Assembly: GCF_000716875.1 (NCBI RefSeq)
Contig: NZ_JNWQ01000022.1
Location: 21,207 to 85,206 of the forward strand
Direction of reading: 5' to 3'
Origin: Streptomyces novaecaesareae
Lineage (GTDB): Bacteria; Actinomycetota; Actinomycetes; Streptomycetales; Streptomycetaceae
Length of the DNA stretch: 64,000 nt
This document shows, piece by piece, positions 47,739 to 55,629 of this stretch. Under the pieces are notes generated by a model. The model was not told the origin of the DNA, searched no databases, and saw only the letters and a program-made list of their open reading frames with translations. The translations under genes were made by a program, and so were the position numbers. The first letter of the stretch is position 1; each line of letters starts with the position of its first letter.

Positions 47739-49334
47739 GTGGTGGACTTCGCGCGCCTGCGCGACGTGAAGCTGGAGTCGGTGACGGAGGCCGGCAAGGA
47801 CTGGCAGGCCGTCGCCAAGGCGTTCGACCAAGCACGGCAGCACATCGAGGAGTCGGTGCTGAAGCCGCTCGGGACCTGGACCGGCCCAGCCGCGACCGGT
47901 GCCCGGCACTCCTTCGGCCGGCAGGAGCTGCAGCTGCAGGTGGCCGCGCTGGAACTCCAGGCGGTCGAGCAGGTGTTGTCCGGCTTCGTCCTGGCGGTGA
48001 CCACCGCCCAGCAGGAGCTGCAGTACGCGCTGACGGAGGCGAGCCGGCACGGCCTCACGGTCGACGCGAACGGCACCGTCACCGCGACACCGACACCGGT
48101 CGACCAGCTGCCCAAGAACGCGGCGCTGCGCCAGGAGGCCGCGGACTCCTACCGGGCCGAGGTCGCCTACGCCGCGACCCTCACCGCCGACATCGCCGCC
48201 GCCGTCCAGGCCGCCACCCAGGCGGACGCCAAGTGCGCGGCCGAACTCGGCAAGCTGGCCGAAGAGTCCAAACTCCTCGACGGATCGGGGCGGACGGGCC
48301 TGGCGGGAGCGGTCCAGCTCGCCGCCAAGGACCTCGGCGAGGCCACCAGGCTCGCCGGGACGGTCGAAGGCGACACCGTCCCCACCGACCCGGCCGCCCG
48401 AGCAGCCTGGTGGGGAGCCCTGACGCCGGACCAGCGGAACCTGTTCCTGGACGCGGCGCCCTGGAAGGTCCAGGGCCTGCCCGGTGTGCCGACCTTGCCG
48501 GAGTACTACAAGCAACTCGCCCTGAGGAAGGCCGGGATCGACCCGTCGAAGTGGGACCCGGAGAAGGGCCTGGACTTCAACGACGAGACCGTGCAGAAGG
48601 TCTACGCCTGGTACCAGAAGCTGTGGGACGAGAACCGGGACTTCCAGTGGGCCGGAATGGCCAAGCTGGCCGGCGCACCGGTGTACGGGGGGCTCCACGA
48701 CCTCAACGAGGTCATCAAGGGCGCGGACGTCGGCGGACTCGTCACCCCCGTCCCGGGGGTGTCGCTGCTGGCCGGCCTGAGCTCGGACGAGGTGCAGTGG
48801 TTCCAGAACAAGTTCCTGCACATGCAGAAGGACATCTTCGACGACGTCGGTGCCATGCACGCCGCGTACCAGCAGTACGGCATGGCCGGCATCGAGGCGT
48901 TGCAGCAGCAGGCCCCGAAGAACTTCAAGGACGAGCTGGTGAACGCCTGGCGGGACATCGACTCGGGTGACCCGAAGCGGGTGGCGGCTGGCAATGCCGC
49001 CCTGTTGGAACGCGAGCAGACCAAGGTGCTGCCGACCTCGTACAAGGAGGTGGAGAACTACCACGGCCCGGTCGGGGACACGTTCGCCCAGGTGCTGTCG
49101 GCCATGACCGAGTCGCCGATCCCGGGCGGCAAGTCCTTCAACGGCTATTACGGCGGCGAGTGGTCGACCTGGTGGGACGACCGGTACGTGACCGACACGA
49201 ACGACCGGATGGACTGGATCCGCAAGGACATGCTGCCCAAGTACCAGCAGCTCCTGGCGAATCCGGTGCAGGCGAAGACGCTCATCGACACTCCGCTGCT
49301 CGACCGGGCCGACGAGTACGAGATCGTGCCGTGA
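47739..49334 (+). CDS. WXG-motif protein with a large unknown C-terminal domain; candidate type VII effector
   Basis: 531 residues from GTG 47739 (a second GTG follows at once). Residues 1-100 form a WXG100-like helical hairpin with W47-T-G49 at the turn (KPLGTWTGPAATGARHSF). Residues 100-230 are Ala-rich and helical. From about 235 the protein changes to a Trp/Tyr/Asp-rich globular domain (LPEYYKQLALRKAG, VYAWYQKLWDENRDFQWAGM, NGYYGGEWSTWWDDRYV). I do not recognise that domain. There is no signal peptide. It is flanked by the EspC-like gene and, with a 4-bp overlap, by a lipoprotein gene. A toxin role is inference only. Confidence 0.6.
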   Translation: MVDFARLRDVKLESVTEAGKDWQAVAKAFDQARQHIEESVLKPLGTWTGPAATGARHSFGRQELQLQVAALELQAVEQVLSGFVLAVTTAQQELQYALTEASRHGLTVDANGTVTATPTPVDQLPKNAALRQEAADSYRAEVAYAATLTADIAAAVQAATQADAKCAAELGKLAEESKLLDGSGRTGLAGAVQLAAKDLGEATRLAGTVEGDTVPTDPAARAAWWGALTPDQRNLFLDAAPWKVQGLPGVPTLPEYYKQLALRKAGIDPSKWDPEKGLDFNDETVQKVYAWYQKLWDENRDFQWAGMAKLAGAPVYGGLHDLNEVIKGADVGGLVTPVPGVSLLAGLSSDEVQWFQNKFLHMQKDIFDDVGAMHAAYQQYGMAGIEALQQQAPKNFKDELVNAWRDIDSGDPKRVAAGNAALLEREQTKVLPTSYKEVENYHGPVGDTFAQVLSAMTESPIPGGKSFNGYYGGEWSTWWDDRYVTDTNDRMDWIRKDMLPKYQQLLANPVQAKTLIDTPLLDRADEYEIVP

Positions 49335-49957
49335 CGGGGGCTTGGCGGATCCGGATCCTGGCGGTGCTGCTCTGCCTGGTTCTGGTGGCGGCCGGGTGCT
49401 ACCTGGTGGGCGGGAGGACGCGGGCCGTCCACTGGGACCTCCGGAACTCGCACCGGGGCGCCGATCTCGGGGTCAAGCTCAATCCGCACAGCGGCCACGA
49501 CTTCGAGAACCTGGGGCCGGTGGACATCGACCTGCCGGGCGGTCAGCGCTTCCACGCCGACAAGATGAGCCTCATCGTCGCGGCCACCCACGATGACGCC
49601 GAGAACATCGACGAACTCGTCTGTTGGGATTCCGACCTCTCGCTGGAGGAGGGGTACCGGAGGGCCATGGAGATCACCCGGCAGTTCGGCTTGAAGTCCG
49701 ACAAGATCACCGAGTTCCGTCAGAAGGTCCTCGACGGCCTGGCAGCGGGCGACCGGGTAAGCCTCGACGGGCAGACCGGCGACTCCGACTTCCCGTTGCT
49801 GACACCGGCCGGACCGCTCTTCGGGGTCGGTCTCAAGTACGAGACCGGCAACAGCGGGCAGCCCGTGACCCTGTCGGTCAACATCGCCTGGGGCGACAAC
49901 CTGAGGCTCACCCTCCAGGACCAGGCCACCCGGTCCGCCACCCCGACCGCGCTCTGA
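49331..49957 (+). CDS. Predicted lipoprotein, paralogue of the next gene
   Basis: 208 residues from GTG 49331, overlapping the WXG-protein stop by 4 bp. The N-terminus is a signal with a lipobox-like LVAAGC (Cys at about residue 23). The mature part starts VHWDLRNSHRGADLGVKLN and continues LPGGQRFHADKMSLIVA, LSLEEGYRRAMEITRQFGL and VLDGLAAGDRVSLDG. The same order of blocks occurs in the 160-residue protein encoded 13 bp downstream. Likely anchored outside the membrane. Function unknown; an immunity or chaperone role for the preceding protein is a guess from gene order. Confidence 0.6.
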   Translation: MTGAWRIRILAVLLCLVLVAAGCYLVGGRTRAVHWDLRNSHRGADLGVKLNPHSGHDFENLGPVDIDLPGGQRFHADKMSLIVAATHDDAENIDELVCWDSDLSLEEGYRRAMEITRQFGLKSDKITEFRQKVLDGLAAGDRVSLDGQTGDSDFPLLTPAGPLFGVGLKYETGNSGQPVTLSVNIAWGDNLRLTLQDQATRSATPTAL

Positions 49958-49970
49958 TCCGGAGGCACTG

Positions 49971-50453
49971 TTGTCGTACCAGCAGCCCGTTCAGCCGGCG
50001 GCCGTCACCTGGAACCTCCGCGGCAGCCATACCCGCAGCGATGTCGGCTGGCCCGAGCGCGTCCGGCGCCACTGGCGCCTGCCTGCCGTCGCCGCGACGA
50101 TCGCGATGCCGGGGGGTCGCTGGTTCACCGGGCGGGTGGAGTTGTCGGTCGCGGCCGAGGGTGAGGCGATCGACCTGGTCAGCGCGGTCTTTCCGGCTGC
50201 CACGGTGGAGGATGCCTACCGGCTGTCGGGTGAGCTGGCTGCGTACTGGGAGCTGCCGGTCGAGCCGTTGGAGGCCTGGTACCGCGGGGTCCGGGAGGGG
50301 GTGGCGGCGGGGCGCAGGGCCAGGGAGTTCGGGTTGAGCATCCGCGGTCCGCGGCTGGAGGGGCCGTCCGGGCCGACGGTGAACCTGGTGTTCCTGTTCG
50401 CGCCGGGAGGTCCGCGGGCGGTGCGGCCGGCGCTCTACTTCGAGTGGTCGTGA
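49971..50453 (+). CDS. Cytoplasmic homologue of the preceding lipoprotein
   Basis: 160 residues from TTG 49971 with GGAGG eight bases upstream. It has no signal peptide or lipobox. Blocks shared with the upstream lipoprotein: VTWNLRGSHTRSDVG against VHWDLRNSHRGADLG, MPGGRWFTGRVELSV against LPGGQRFHADKMSLIV, VEDAYRLSGELAAYWEL against LEEGYRRAMEITRQFGL, and GVAAGRRAREFG against GLAAGDRVSLDG. So one copy is outside and one inside the cell. Last gene of the cassette; a terminator follows. Confidence 0.6.
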   Translation: MSYQQPVQPAAVTWNLRGSHTRSDVGWPERVRRHWRLPAVAATIAMPGGRWFTGRVELSVAAEGEAIDLVSAVFPAATVEDAYRLSGELAAYWELPVEPLEAWYRGVREGVAAGRRAREFGLSIRGPRLEGPSGPTVNLVFLFAPGGPRAVRPALYFEWS

Positions 50454-50455
50454 GC

Positions 50456-50483
50456 GGTGCCCCGCCGGGGTCGGCGGGGCACC
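50456..50483. terminator. Bidirectional hairpin between the cassette and the LCP gene
   Basis: GGTGCCCCGCC (50456-50466) pairs with GGCGGGGCACC (50473-50483) around a 6-nt loop, between two convergent genes. Confidence 0.75.
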
Positions 50484-50490
50484 GGGCGGG

Positions 50491-52167
50491 TCAGTAGACG
50501 CAGGGGATGCCGCCGTCGGACTGGGCGTCGACGCCGGGGCCCTGCATGGGGAGGTTGGCGGCCGGGTCGGCGGGGGCCGGGCCGGTGGGGGCGGCGGGCT
50601 TGTCGGTGGCGACGCCGGTGAAGGTGGTGCCCAGGGTGACGACGACGTGGTCCGCCGCGACGGAGGCGGACTCGGTGGCGGTGACGCCGTAGCGGGCGGC
50701 GATCTGGTCGGCGGCGTCCTTGGCGCCCTTGCCGTAGGTGACGGTGGTGGTCTTGGGCCTGGTGGCGGCGGAGCCGGTCCGCCCCTCCTTGAAGCCCAGG
50801 CCGACCAGGACCTTGGCCTCGGCGGTGGAGGAGACCCCGGTGGCCGAGGAGGCGTTGAAGACGTCGACGGTGACGGCCTTGGCGGTGGTCGGCGTCGGGG
50901 TCGGCGTCGGGGTGGCTGTGGCCGCGGGTGCCGTCGGGGGGGCGTCGCCCGCGCCGTCGGCCGGGGCGGAGGGGGCGGCGGCGTCGGCGTAGCCGAACAG
51001 CTGCTTGACCACCTTCTGGATCTTCGCCGGGGTCACCAGGTTGACGTCCTGGCCGTTGCGGGTGCCGAAGCCGTCGAAGGTCAGGGTGTTGAACTCGACG
51101 TTGCCGCCGGTCAGCGCCGGGGCCTGCTGGGCGAAGTCGAGGATGTTCCACTCGTTGTCGATGACGAGGTCCTTCTGTATGACGCTCATCAGTTCCTGCA
51201 TCTTGCCGAGGTCGCCGACGATGCCCTTCTGCTTCAGGTTGTGCACCACGGCGGAGATGAACGCCTGCTGGCGGTGGGTGCGGGCGAAGTCGCCGGAGTT
51301 GCCGTCGGGGCCGTCGAGGTTGTGGCGCTGGCGGACGAAGGAGAGGGCCTGGGAGGCGTTGAGGGTGTTGATGCCCTTCTTGAAGTCGGCGCCGGAGCCC
51401 TGGCCCTCCATGGCCGGGTCCTTGGTGTCGTGGGTGAGGCAGACCTGGATCGGCTCGACGGCCTTGGCGATGTCGTAGAAGCCCATCAGGTTGACCTCGG
51501 CGATGTGGTCGATGGGCTGGTCCAGGAACTTCTGCACGGTGCGGATGGTGGCCGCGCGGCCGATGTCGCGACCGGCCTTCTCCAGGTCCGCGCCCTTGAG
51601 GCCCTTGGCACGCAGGCCCGCGTCGGCCTTGTCCTTGGCGTTGCCGTAGGCCTCCTTGATCTTGCCCATGCCCATCTGGGAGCCGTCGGCGTTGTAGGTC
51701 ATGACGTAGTCGTCGCGCGGGACGGACACCGCCTGCACCTTGCCGCCGCCCGCCGGTATGTGCAGCAGGATCAGGGAGTTGGTGTTGTAGCCGCCGACGT
51801 CGGAGCTGTACCCGGCGTGCAGCTGGTCCTGGATGAACTGCGGCGGCAGGTCCGAGCCGTCCATGTTCTTGCGGCTGTCCAGGCCGATCAGCAGCAGGTT
51901 CACCGAGTTGTCGAGGTGCTTGGGGGCGTCCTTCTTCGTCTGGGCGATGACGTTGGAGGTGGTCATCCCGTCGGTGAGCTGCTTGTACTCGTACCAGACC
52001 ACCCCGCTCGCCGCGAACACCGCGAACCCGGCCGTGCAGGCCACCACCCGGCCCGCGACCAGCAGCGGGGAGCGGGTGCGGGCCGCGGGCCCGGTGTTCC
52101 GTCGGGCGGCGCGGCCGTCGGGCGGCGTGCCCTGGGGGCCGGCGGTCTGCTCGGCGTTGTCAGCCAC
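50491..52167 (-). CDS. LCP (LytR-CpsA-Psr) family cell-wall glycopolymer transferase
   Basis: 558 residues. A cytoplasmic N-terminus (about 1-35) and one membrane helix (LLVAGRVVACTAGFAVFAAS) precede the LCP domain (about 85-350). That domain has NLLLIGLDSRKNMDGSD, AVSVPRDDYV and LSFVRQRHNLDGPDGNSGDFARTHRQQAFISAVV, including the Arg/Asp lipid-phosphate ligands. A Thr/Pro linker (TATPTPTPTP) leads to a LytR_C domain (about 430-520; VDVFNASSATGVSSTAEAKVLVGLGF). These enzymes attach teichoic-acid-like polymers to peptidoglycan outside the cell. It overlaps the upstream DUF6542 gene by 8 bp. Confidence 0.92.
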   Translation of the reverse strand: MADNAEQTAGPQGTPPDGRAARRNTGPAARTRSPLLVAGRVVACTAGFAVFAASGVVWYEYKQLTDGMTTSNVIAQTKKDAPKHLDNSVNLLLIGLDSRKNMDGSDLPPQFIQDQLHAGYSSDVGGYNTNSLILLHIPAGGGKVQAVSVPRDDYVMTYNADGSQMGMGKIKEAYGNAKDKADAGLRAKGLKGADLEKAGRDIGRAATIRTVQKFLDQPIDHIAEVNLMGFYDIAKAVEPIQVCLTHDTKDPAMEGQGSGADFKKGINTLNASQALSFVRQRHNLDGPDGNSGDFARTHRQQAFISAVVHNLKQKGIVGDLGKMQELMSVIQKDLVIDNEWNILDFAQQAPALTGGNVEFNTLTFDGFGTRNGQDVNLVTPAKIQKVVKQLFGYADAAAPSAPADGAGDAPPTAPAATATPTPTPTPTTAKAVTVDVFNASSATGVSSTAEAKVLVGLGFKEGRTGSAATRPKTTTVTYGKGAKDAADQIAARYGVTATESASVAADHVVVTLGTTFTGVATDKPAAPTGPAPADPAANLPMQGPGVDAQSDGGIPCVY

Positions 52168-52750
52168 GGTGCCTCCTCCGGTCCCGGACCACCCGGACCA
52201 CGATCACCAGGAGGGCCGCCAGTGCGGCCTCCGCCATCACGGGAAAGCCGTGCACCACCCATTTCGCGGCGCCGGTGGCCAGCCCCTTGCCCTGGTATAG
52301 GTCGCGGTTGGCCAGCAGCTCCGCGGCGGCCGTCACGCCCAGGACGACCAGCGGGGAGGTCGCGAGCACCCACCACCAGCCGTTGCGGGTGCTCAGTGCG
52401 GCGGCCAGGCCGGTGCCGAGCACTGCGGTCAGCGCGAACGCCAGCCCCATGCCCGGGCCGGAGAGTTCGCTGATCGCCGCGCCCACCACCGGCAGACCGA
52501 CGGCGGTCACCGCCGGCAGGGCGGGCCCTCCGGAGAGCGGGCGCTTCGGGCGGCGGGCCGTGGGCCTGTCCGCCGCGCGTCGCCGTGGAGCCTGGCCGGC
52601 CGGCTGCCCCTGCTGGGGTTGCCGTCCCTGCGCGGGCTGCCGCTCCCGGCCGGCCTGCCGTCCCTGCTGGGGCTGCCGTCCACGGTCGGGCTGTCGCCCC
52701 TGGTCGGACTGCCGTCCACGGTCGGATGACCGTCCTCGCTGCCCCGCCAC
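52160..52750 (-). CDS. DUF6542-type membrane protein
   Basis: 196 residues from GTG 52750. The first 70 residues are a basic low-complexity tail of GRQPDRGRQPQQGRQ-type repeats, encoded by degenerate 15-bp DNA repeats (about 52600-52735). Then four transmembrane helices follow (LPAVTAVGLPVVGAAISEL, GLAFALTAVLGTGLAAAL, WVLATSPLVVLGVTAAAELL, VMAEAALAALLVIVVRVV). It resembles the streptomycete DUF6542 family, function unknown. Overlap with the LCP gene suggests a shared role at the envelope. Confidence 0.75.
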   Translation of the reverse strand: MAGQRGRSSDRGRQSDQGRQPDRGRQPQQGRQAGRERQPAQGRQPQQGQPAGQAPRRRAADRPTARRPKRPLSGGPALPAVTAVGLPVVGAAISELSGPGMGLAFALTAVLGTGLAAALSTRNGWWWVLATSPLVVLGVTAAAELLANRDLYQGKGLATGAAKWVVHGFPVMAEAALAALLVIVVRVVRDRRRHRG

Positions 52751-52919
52751 GCACTCACCCCCGGTGTTCCCGTGTTCCGGGCGCCACGGTGGCGCCCGCG
52801 CCGGTTGCCCGTCCGTAAGTTCGGTCGTGGCGCTGCCAGTTCTGGACGCCGGGGCCGTTCGGCTGGTTCCCGTGCGTGGCCGGGCCGCCGGTGATCCGGG
52901 GCCGGCACTTCCGATTTTC

Positions 52920-52937
52920 CTCTACACGGGTGTAGAG
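52920..52937. promoter_or_regulatory. 18-bp palindromic operator
   Basis: CTCTACAC-GG-GTGTAGAG is perfect over both 8-bp arms. It lies 170 bp upstream of the DUF6542/LCP operon and 137 bp upstream of the divergent TetR-family gene. The 324-bp gap (52751-53074) has no convincing gene. Confidence 0.6.
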
Positions 52938-53013
52938 ATCGTAGGCAGCATAGATCACGCGCGTCCGGTGGCAAGTCCTGGTTCGCGGCGGCCCGGCCCG
53001 CCGTGACCAGGAT

Positions 53014-53032
53014 AAACTACACCGGGTAGTTT
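53014..53032. promoter_or_regulatory. Second palindrome, next to the TetR gene
   Basis: AAACTAC-ACCGG-GTAGTTT has perfect 7-bp arms, 42 bp before the TetR-family start. It shares the CTACAC and GTAG half-site letters with the palindrome at 52920-52937, as expected for two sites of the same regulator. Confidence 0.6.
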
Positions 53033-53074
53033 CTGAGAGGGTCGGTCGGTGGGCCGACGGATGAGGAGTGGGCC

Positions 53075-53719
53075 GTGGCGGCGACGGGCGGAACGGGACG
53101 GCCGGAGAAGCGCAAGGCGATCACGCAGGCCGCGACGACGGTGTTCGGGCGCGAGGGCTACGTACGGGCCAGCATGGACGCGATCGCGGCCGAGGCCGGG
53201 GTGTCCAAGCGCACGGTCTACAACCACTTCGCCGACAAGGAGACCCTCTTCCTGTCGGTGGCCCTGCAGAACTCGGCGGAACTGACCGAGACCATCCGGG
53301 CGTTGATGGCGAAGCACCTCGACCGGGTGGTGGACCTGCGCCGGGACCTGGCCGGCTTCGCCGTCGACCGGGCCCGCGCGGTGCTGTCCGCCGGGGAGCA
53401 CGGCGCGCTCGGCCGGGCGATCCGCGCCGAGGTGGCCAACATCCCGGCGGACGTCCTGGAGGCCTGGCTGGAGGCCGGACCGGTCGCCTCGCTGCGCGAC
53501 CTCGCGGCGCACTTCGAGGTGCTCGCGGGCCGGGGGCTGCTGACGGTCGAGGATCCGGCGCTGGCCGCCGAGCAGTACACGCTGCTGACCTTCCACGGCG
53601 TCGCCGAGCGCTCCTTCTGGGGCGCCGTCCCGGTGGCGGACGAGGAGGTCGAGCGGATTGCGGCGGTCGGCGTCGACGCCTTCCTGCAGATCTACGGCAC
53701 CCCGGCGGTACGGGACTGA
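53075..53719 (+). CDS. TetR/AcrR-family transcriptional regulator
   Basis: 214 residues from GTG 53075. The HTH is in ITQAATTVFGREGYVRASMDAIAAEAGVSKRTVYNHFADKETLF (about 15-58), followed by an all-helical ligand domain resembling the TetR_C_7/AefR-like group (ERSFWGAVPVADEEVERI). It is divergent from the DUF6542/LCP operon. Two related palindromes in the gap suggest autoregulation and possible control of that operon. Ligand unknown. Confidence 0.9.
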   Translation: MAATGGTGRPEKRKAITQAATTVFGREGYVRASMDAIAAEAGVSKRTVYNHFADKETLFLSVALQNSAELTETIRALMAKHLDRVVDLRRDLAGFAVDRARAVLSAGEHGALGRAIRAEVANIPADVLEAWLEAGPVASLRDLAAHFEVLAGRGLLTVEDPALAAEQYTLLTFHGVAERSFWGAVPVADEEVERIAAVGVDAFLQIYGTPAVRD

Positions 53720-53788
53720 GTACCCGGAGCACCCGGAGTGCCGGGAGGGACGGGAGCGCCGGGACGGCCGGGAGGGGCGGCCGGACGC

Positions 53789-53821
53789 CGGGCGGGGGTG
53801 GCAGTGCGCCGCCCCCGCCCG
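53789..53821. terminator. Hairpin between convergent TetR and lipoprotein genes
   Basis: CGGGCGGGGGTGGC (53789-53802) pairs with GCCGCCCCCGCCCG (53808-53821) with a single G-T pair and a 5-nt loop. Confidence 0.75.
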
Positions 53822-53834
53822 AGGTCCGTACGGA

Positions 53835-54539
53835 TCACTTCCAGTTGACGCCCTTGCCGAGGGTGTACGGGTCGCCCCAGTACTCGGCGCCCGCGACCGT
53901 CGACGCCTCCGGGGACATCGCCACCGCGCAGGAGGTGGACGACTGGCCGTTGGTGAAGCCCTTGGGCAGCGAGTCGCTCTTGCACTTGGGGAAAGAGCCG
54001 ATGATCATCAGCTCCTGCGCCTCGGTGCCGTCCGCCAGCAGGCCCTTCATGTGGTCGACGCTGGTGAAGGACAGGTCGGTGCTGCCGGCGTTGGTGATCT
54101 TGTAGTGGATGTAGTACGGCACCAGCCCCTTGGCCTTGTCGCCCAGCTTGAGCGCGGTCAGGTCGGCCGGGTCGCCCTTCTCGATCGAGGTGACCGCGAG
54201 CGCGATGGTGCCCTTGGTGCTGCCCGAGGTGAACGGGACGGTCACGGCGTCGCCGACCTTGACCGTGGTGCCGGGCGCCGCGGTGGGGCCGGCCGGCGCG
54301 GGTGCGGCGGCCGAGCCGGAGGCCGCGCCGCCCGCCGGGGCGGAGGTCGGGGCGGCCGGGGTGATGGCGGCGCCGCTCGGCGACGGGGCGCCGGTGGCGG
54401 TCGCGGACGGCGCGGCCGGCGGGGTCGTCGCGGTGTCGGACGACGAGGCGTCGTCGTTGCAGGCGGTCAGGGTGAGTGCGCCGACCGCGGCCAGCGAGGC
54501 CAGCGCCAGGGCATGGCGATTGGTGCGGATGAGCTTCAT
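53835..54539 (-). CDS. Secreted lipoprotein of unknown function
   Basis: 234 residues from ATG 54539. The signal peptide ends with lipobox LTLTAC (Cys about residue 27). A disordered Ala/Pro/Ser/Thr linker of about 70 residues precedes a beta-sandwich-like domain (VKVGDAVTVPFTSGSTKGTIALAVTSIEKGD...VPYYIHYKITNAGSTDLSF), similar in style to DUF4352-type immunoglobulin-like domains. Two Cys residues (FPKCKSDS, STSCAVAM) may pair outside the cell. The upstream frame extension is not coding-like. Confidence 0.8.
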   Translation of the reverse strand: MKLIRTNRHALALASLAAVGALTLTACNDDASSSDTATTPPAAPSATATGAPSPSGAAITPAAPTSAPAGGAASGSAAAPAPAGPTAAPGTTVKVGDAVTVPFTSGSTKGTIALAVTSIEKGDPADLTALKLGDKAKGLVPYYIHYKITNAGSTDLSFTSVDHMKGLLADGTEAQELMIIGSFPKCKSDSLPKGFTNGQSSTSCAVAMSPEASTVAGAEYWGDPYTLGKGVNWK

Positions 54540-54755
54540 GAGACGTCCCCCGTATTCGCGGACCACCGTTCGGCGGTCCTTCCGAAGGATGTTCATAGCG
54601 CAGCCCGGAGGTCGGGTGCCATCGCTTTGCCGGTGTCTTGACTCCTCCGTGACGAGTCCCTCGCGGGTCCGTGACAAGGGAGATCGAGTCGTGATCCGGG
54701 GCCGGACGTCGGGCCTGGCCGCCGGGACTGTCCGGCGGATCGGCCCTCATCGGCC

Positions 54756-55562
54756 CTAAGCCGGTCCGGACGGCTGGGCGGCGCTCAGCACCAGCTCGTT
54801 GTAGGTGGCGACGGTGGTGAAGCCGAGCCGCCGGTAGAGGCGGATCGCCGGGGCGTTGTCGGTGCGGACGTTGAGGCCCAGGTGGTCGGTGGTCGCGGCG
54901 AGCCGGTGGCACAGGGCGGTGACGCAGGCCCGGGCGAGGCCGCGGCCGCGGGCGTCGGGGTGGGTGGCCACGTTGCCGAGGACGGCGACCCGTTGGGCGG
55001 GTGAGTGGACGTGCACCCCGGCGGCCGCCAGCAGCCGGCCGTCCTCGCGGACACCGACGTAGCCGCTGCCGGACAGCATCCGCGGGTCGAACCAGGCCTC
55101 CGGGTAGGCCTCGGCCAGCAGGGCTCGCAGGTCGGCGAGGTCGGCGGTCGTCAACGGCTGTGCTGCGTAATGGATTTCGGCAGGGTCTTCGGCAGGCAGT
55201 GCGGCCGTGAGGAGCATCCGGAGCAGCGGGGTGCGGCGCTCGACCGCGTAGTCCGGCGCGAGGGCCCGTTCGGCGCCGTCCGGCAGCCCGGCGGTGAAGC
55301 GGCGCGGCAGGAACGGCCGGAGGCGGCCCAGCAGGGCCTCCAGCGGCGGGACGTCGGCGGGCCGGGCGAAGGCGAGTAGGACGGGGGTGTCGCCGCCGCT
55401 GTAGAGCAGGGCGACCGGCCCGTGCTCGGCGGAGGCGGTGTACCAGGCGGTGTTGGGCCAGAGGGTGTCGTCCAGGTCGCCGAGTTCGAAGAGGTGCAGC
55501 GCCGGGTCGGTGCGGAACCGGGCGGCGAGCGCGGCGCGGTCGTGCAGGCTGATGAGGGGCAC
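54756..55562 (-). CDS. GNAT-family N-acetyltransferase
   Basis: 268 residues from GTG 55562. A divergent N-terminal GNAT-like half (about 1-125) is followed by a typical GNAT domain (about 130-260). The acetyl-CoA motif is VATHPDARGRGLARACVTALCHRL, and APAIRLYRRLGFTTVATYNEL is motif B. The two-domain layout matches many streptomycete proteins of unknown substrate. Confidence 0.85.
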   Translation of the reverse strand: MPLISLHDRAALAARFRTDPALHLFELGDLDDTLWPNTAWYTASAEHGPVALLYSGGDTPVLLAFARPADVPPLEALLGRLRPFLPRRFTAGLPDGAERALAPDYAVERRTPLLRMLLTAALPAEDPAEIHYAAQPLTTADLADLRALLAEAYPEAWFDPRMLSGSGYVGVREDGRLLAAAGVHVHSPAQRVAVLGNVATHPDARGRGLARACVTALCHRLAATTDHLGLNVRTDNAPAIRLYRRLGFTTVATYNELVLSAAQPSGPA

Positions 55563-55576
55563 CCGGTCGAGGATAG

Positions 55577-55616
55577 GCCCGGTCCGCTCGTCGGCGCCGA
55601 CGAGCGGACCGGGCCC
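55577..55616. terminator. 40-bp perfect palindrome
   Basis: Two 20-bp arms (55577-55596 and 55597-55616, beginning GGCCCGGTCCGCTCG) are exact inverted copies. It lies downstream of the ricin-lectin gene stop and just upstream of the GNAT start, both on the minus strand. It most likely terminates the lectin transcript, though the length is exceptional. Confidence 0.7.
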
Positions 55617-55629
55617 GTTGGGGGGCTGG

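Noticed and set aside
52755..52958. 67-codon minus-strand ORF upstream of the DUF6542 gene
   Set aside because: It starts with GTG without a ribosome site, contains the palindromic operator near its start and has no recognisable content. More likely leader DNA.
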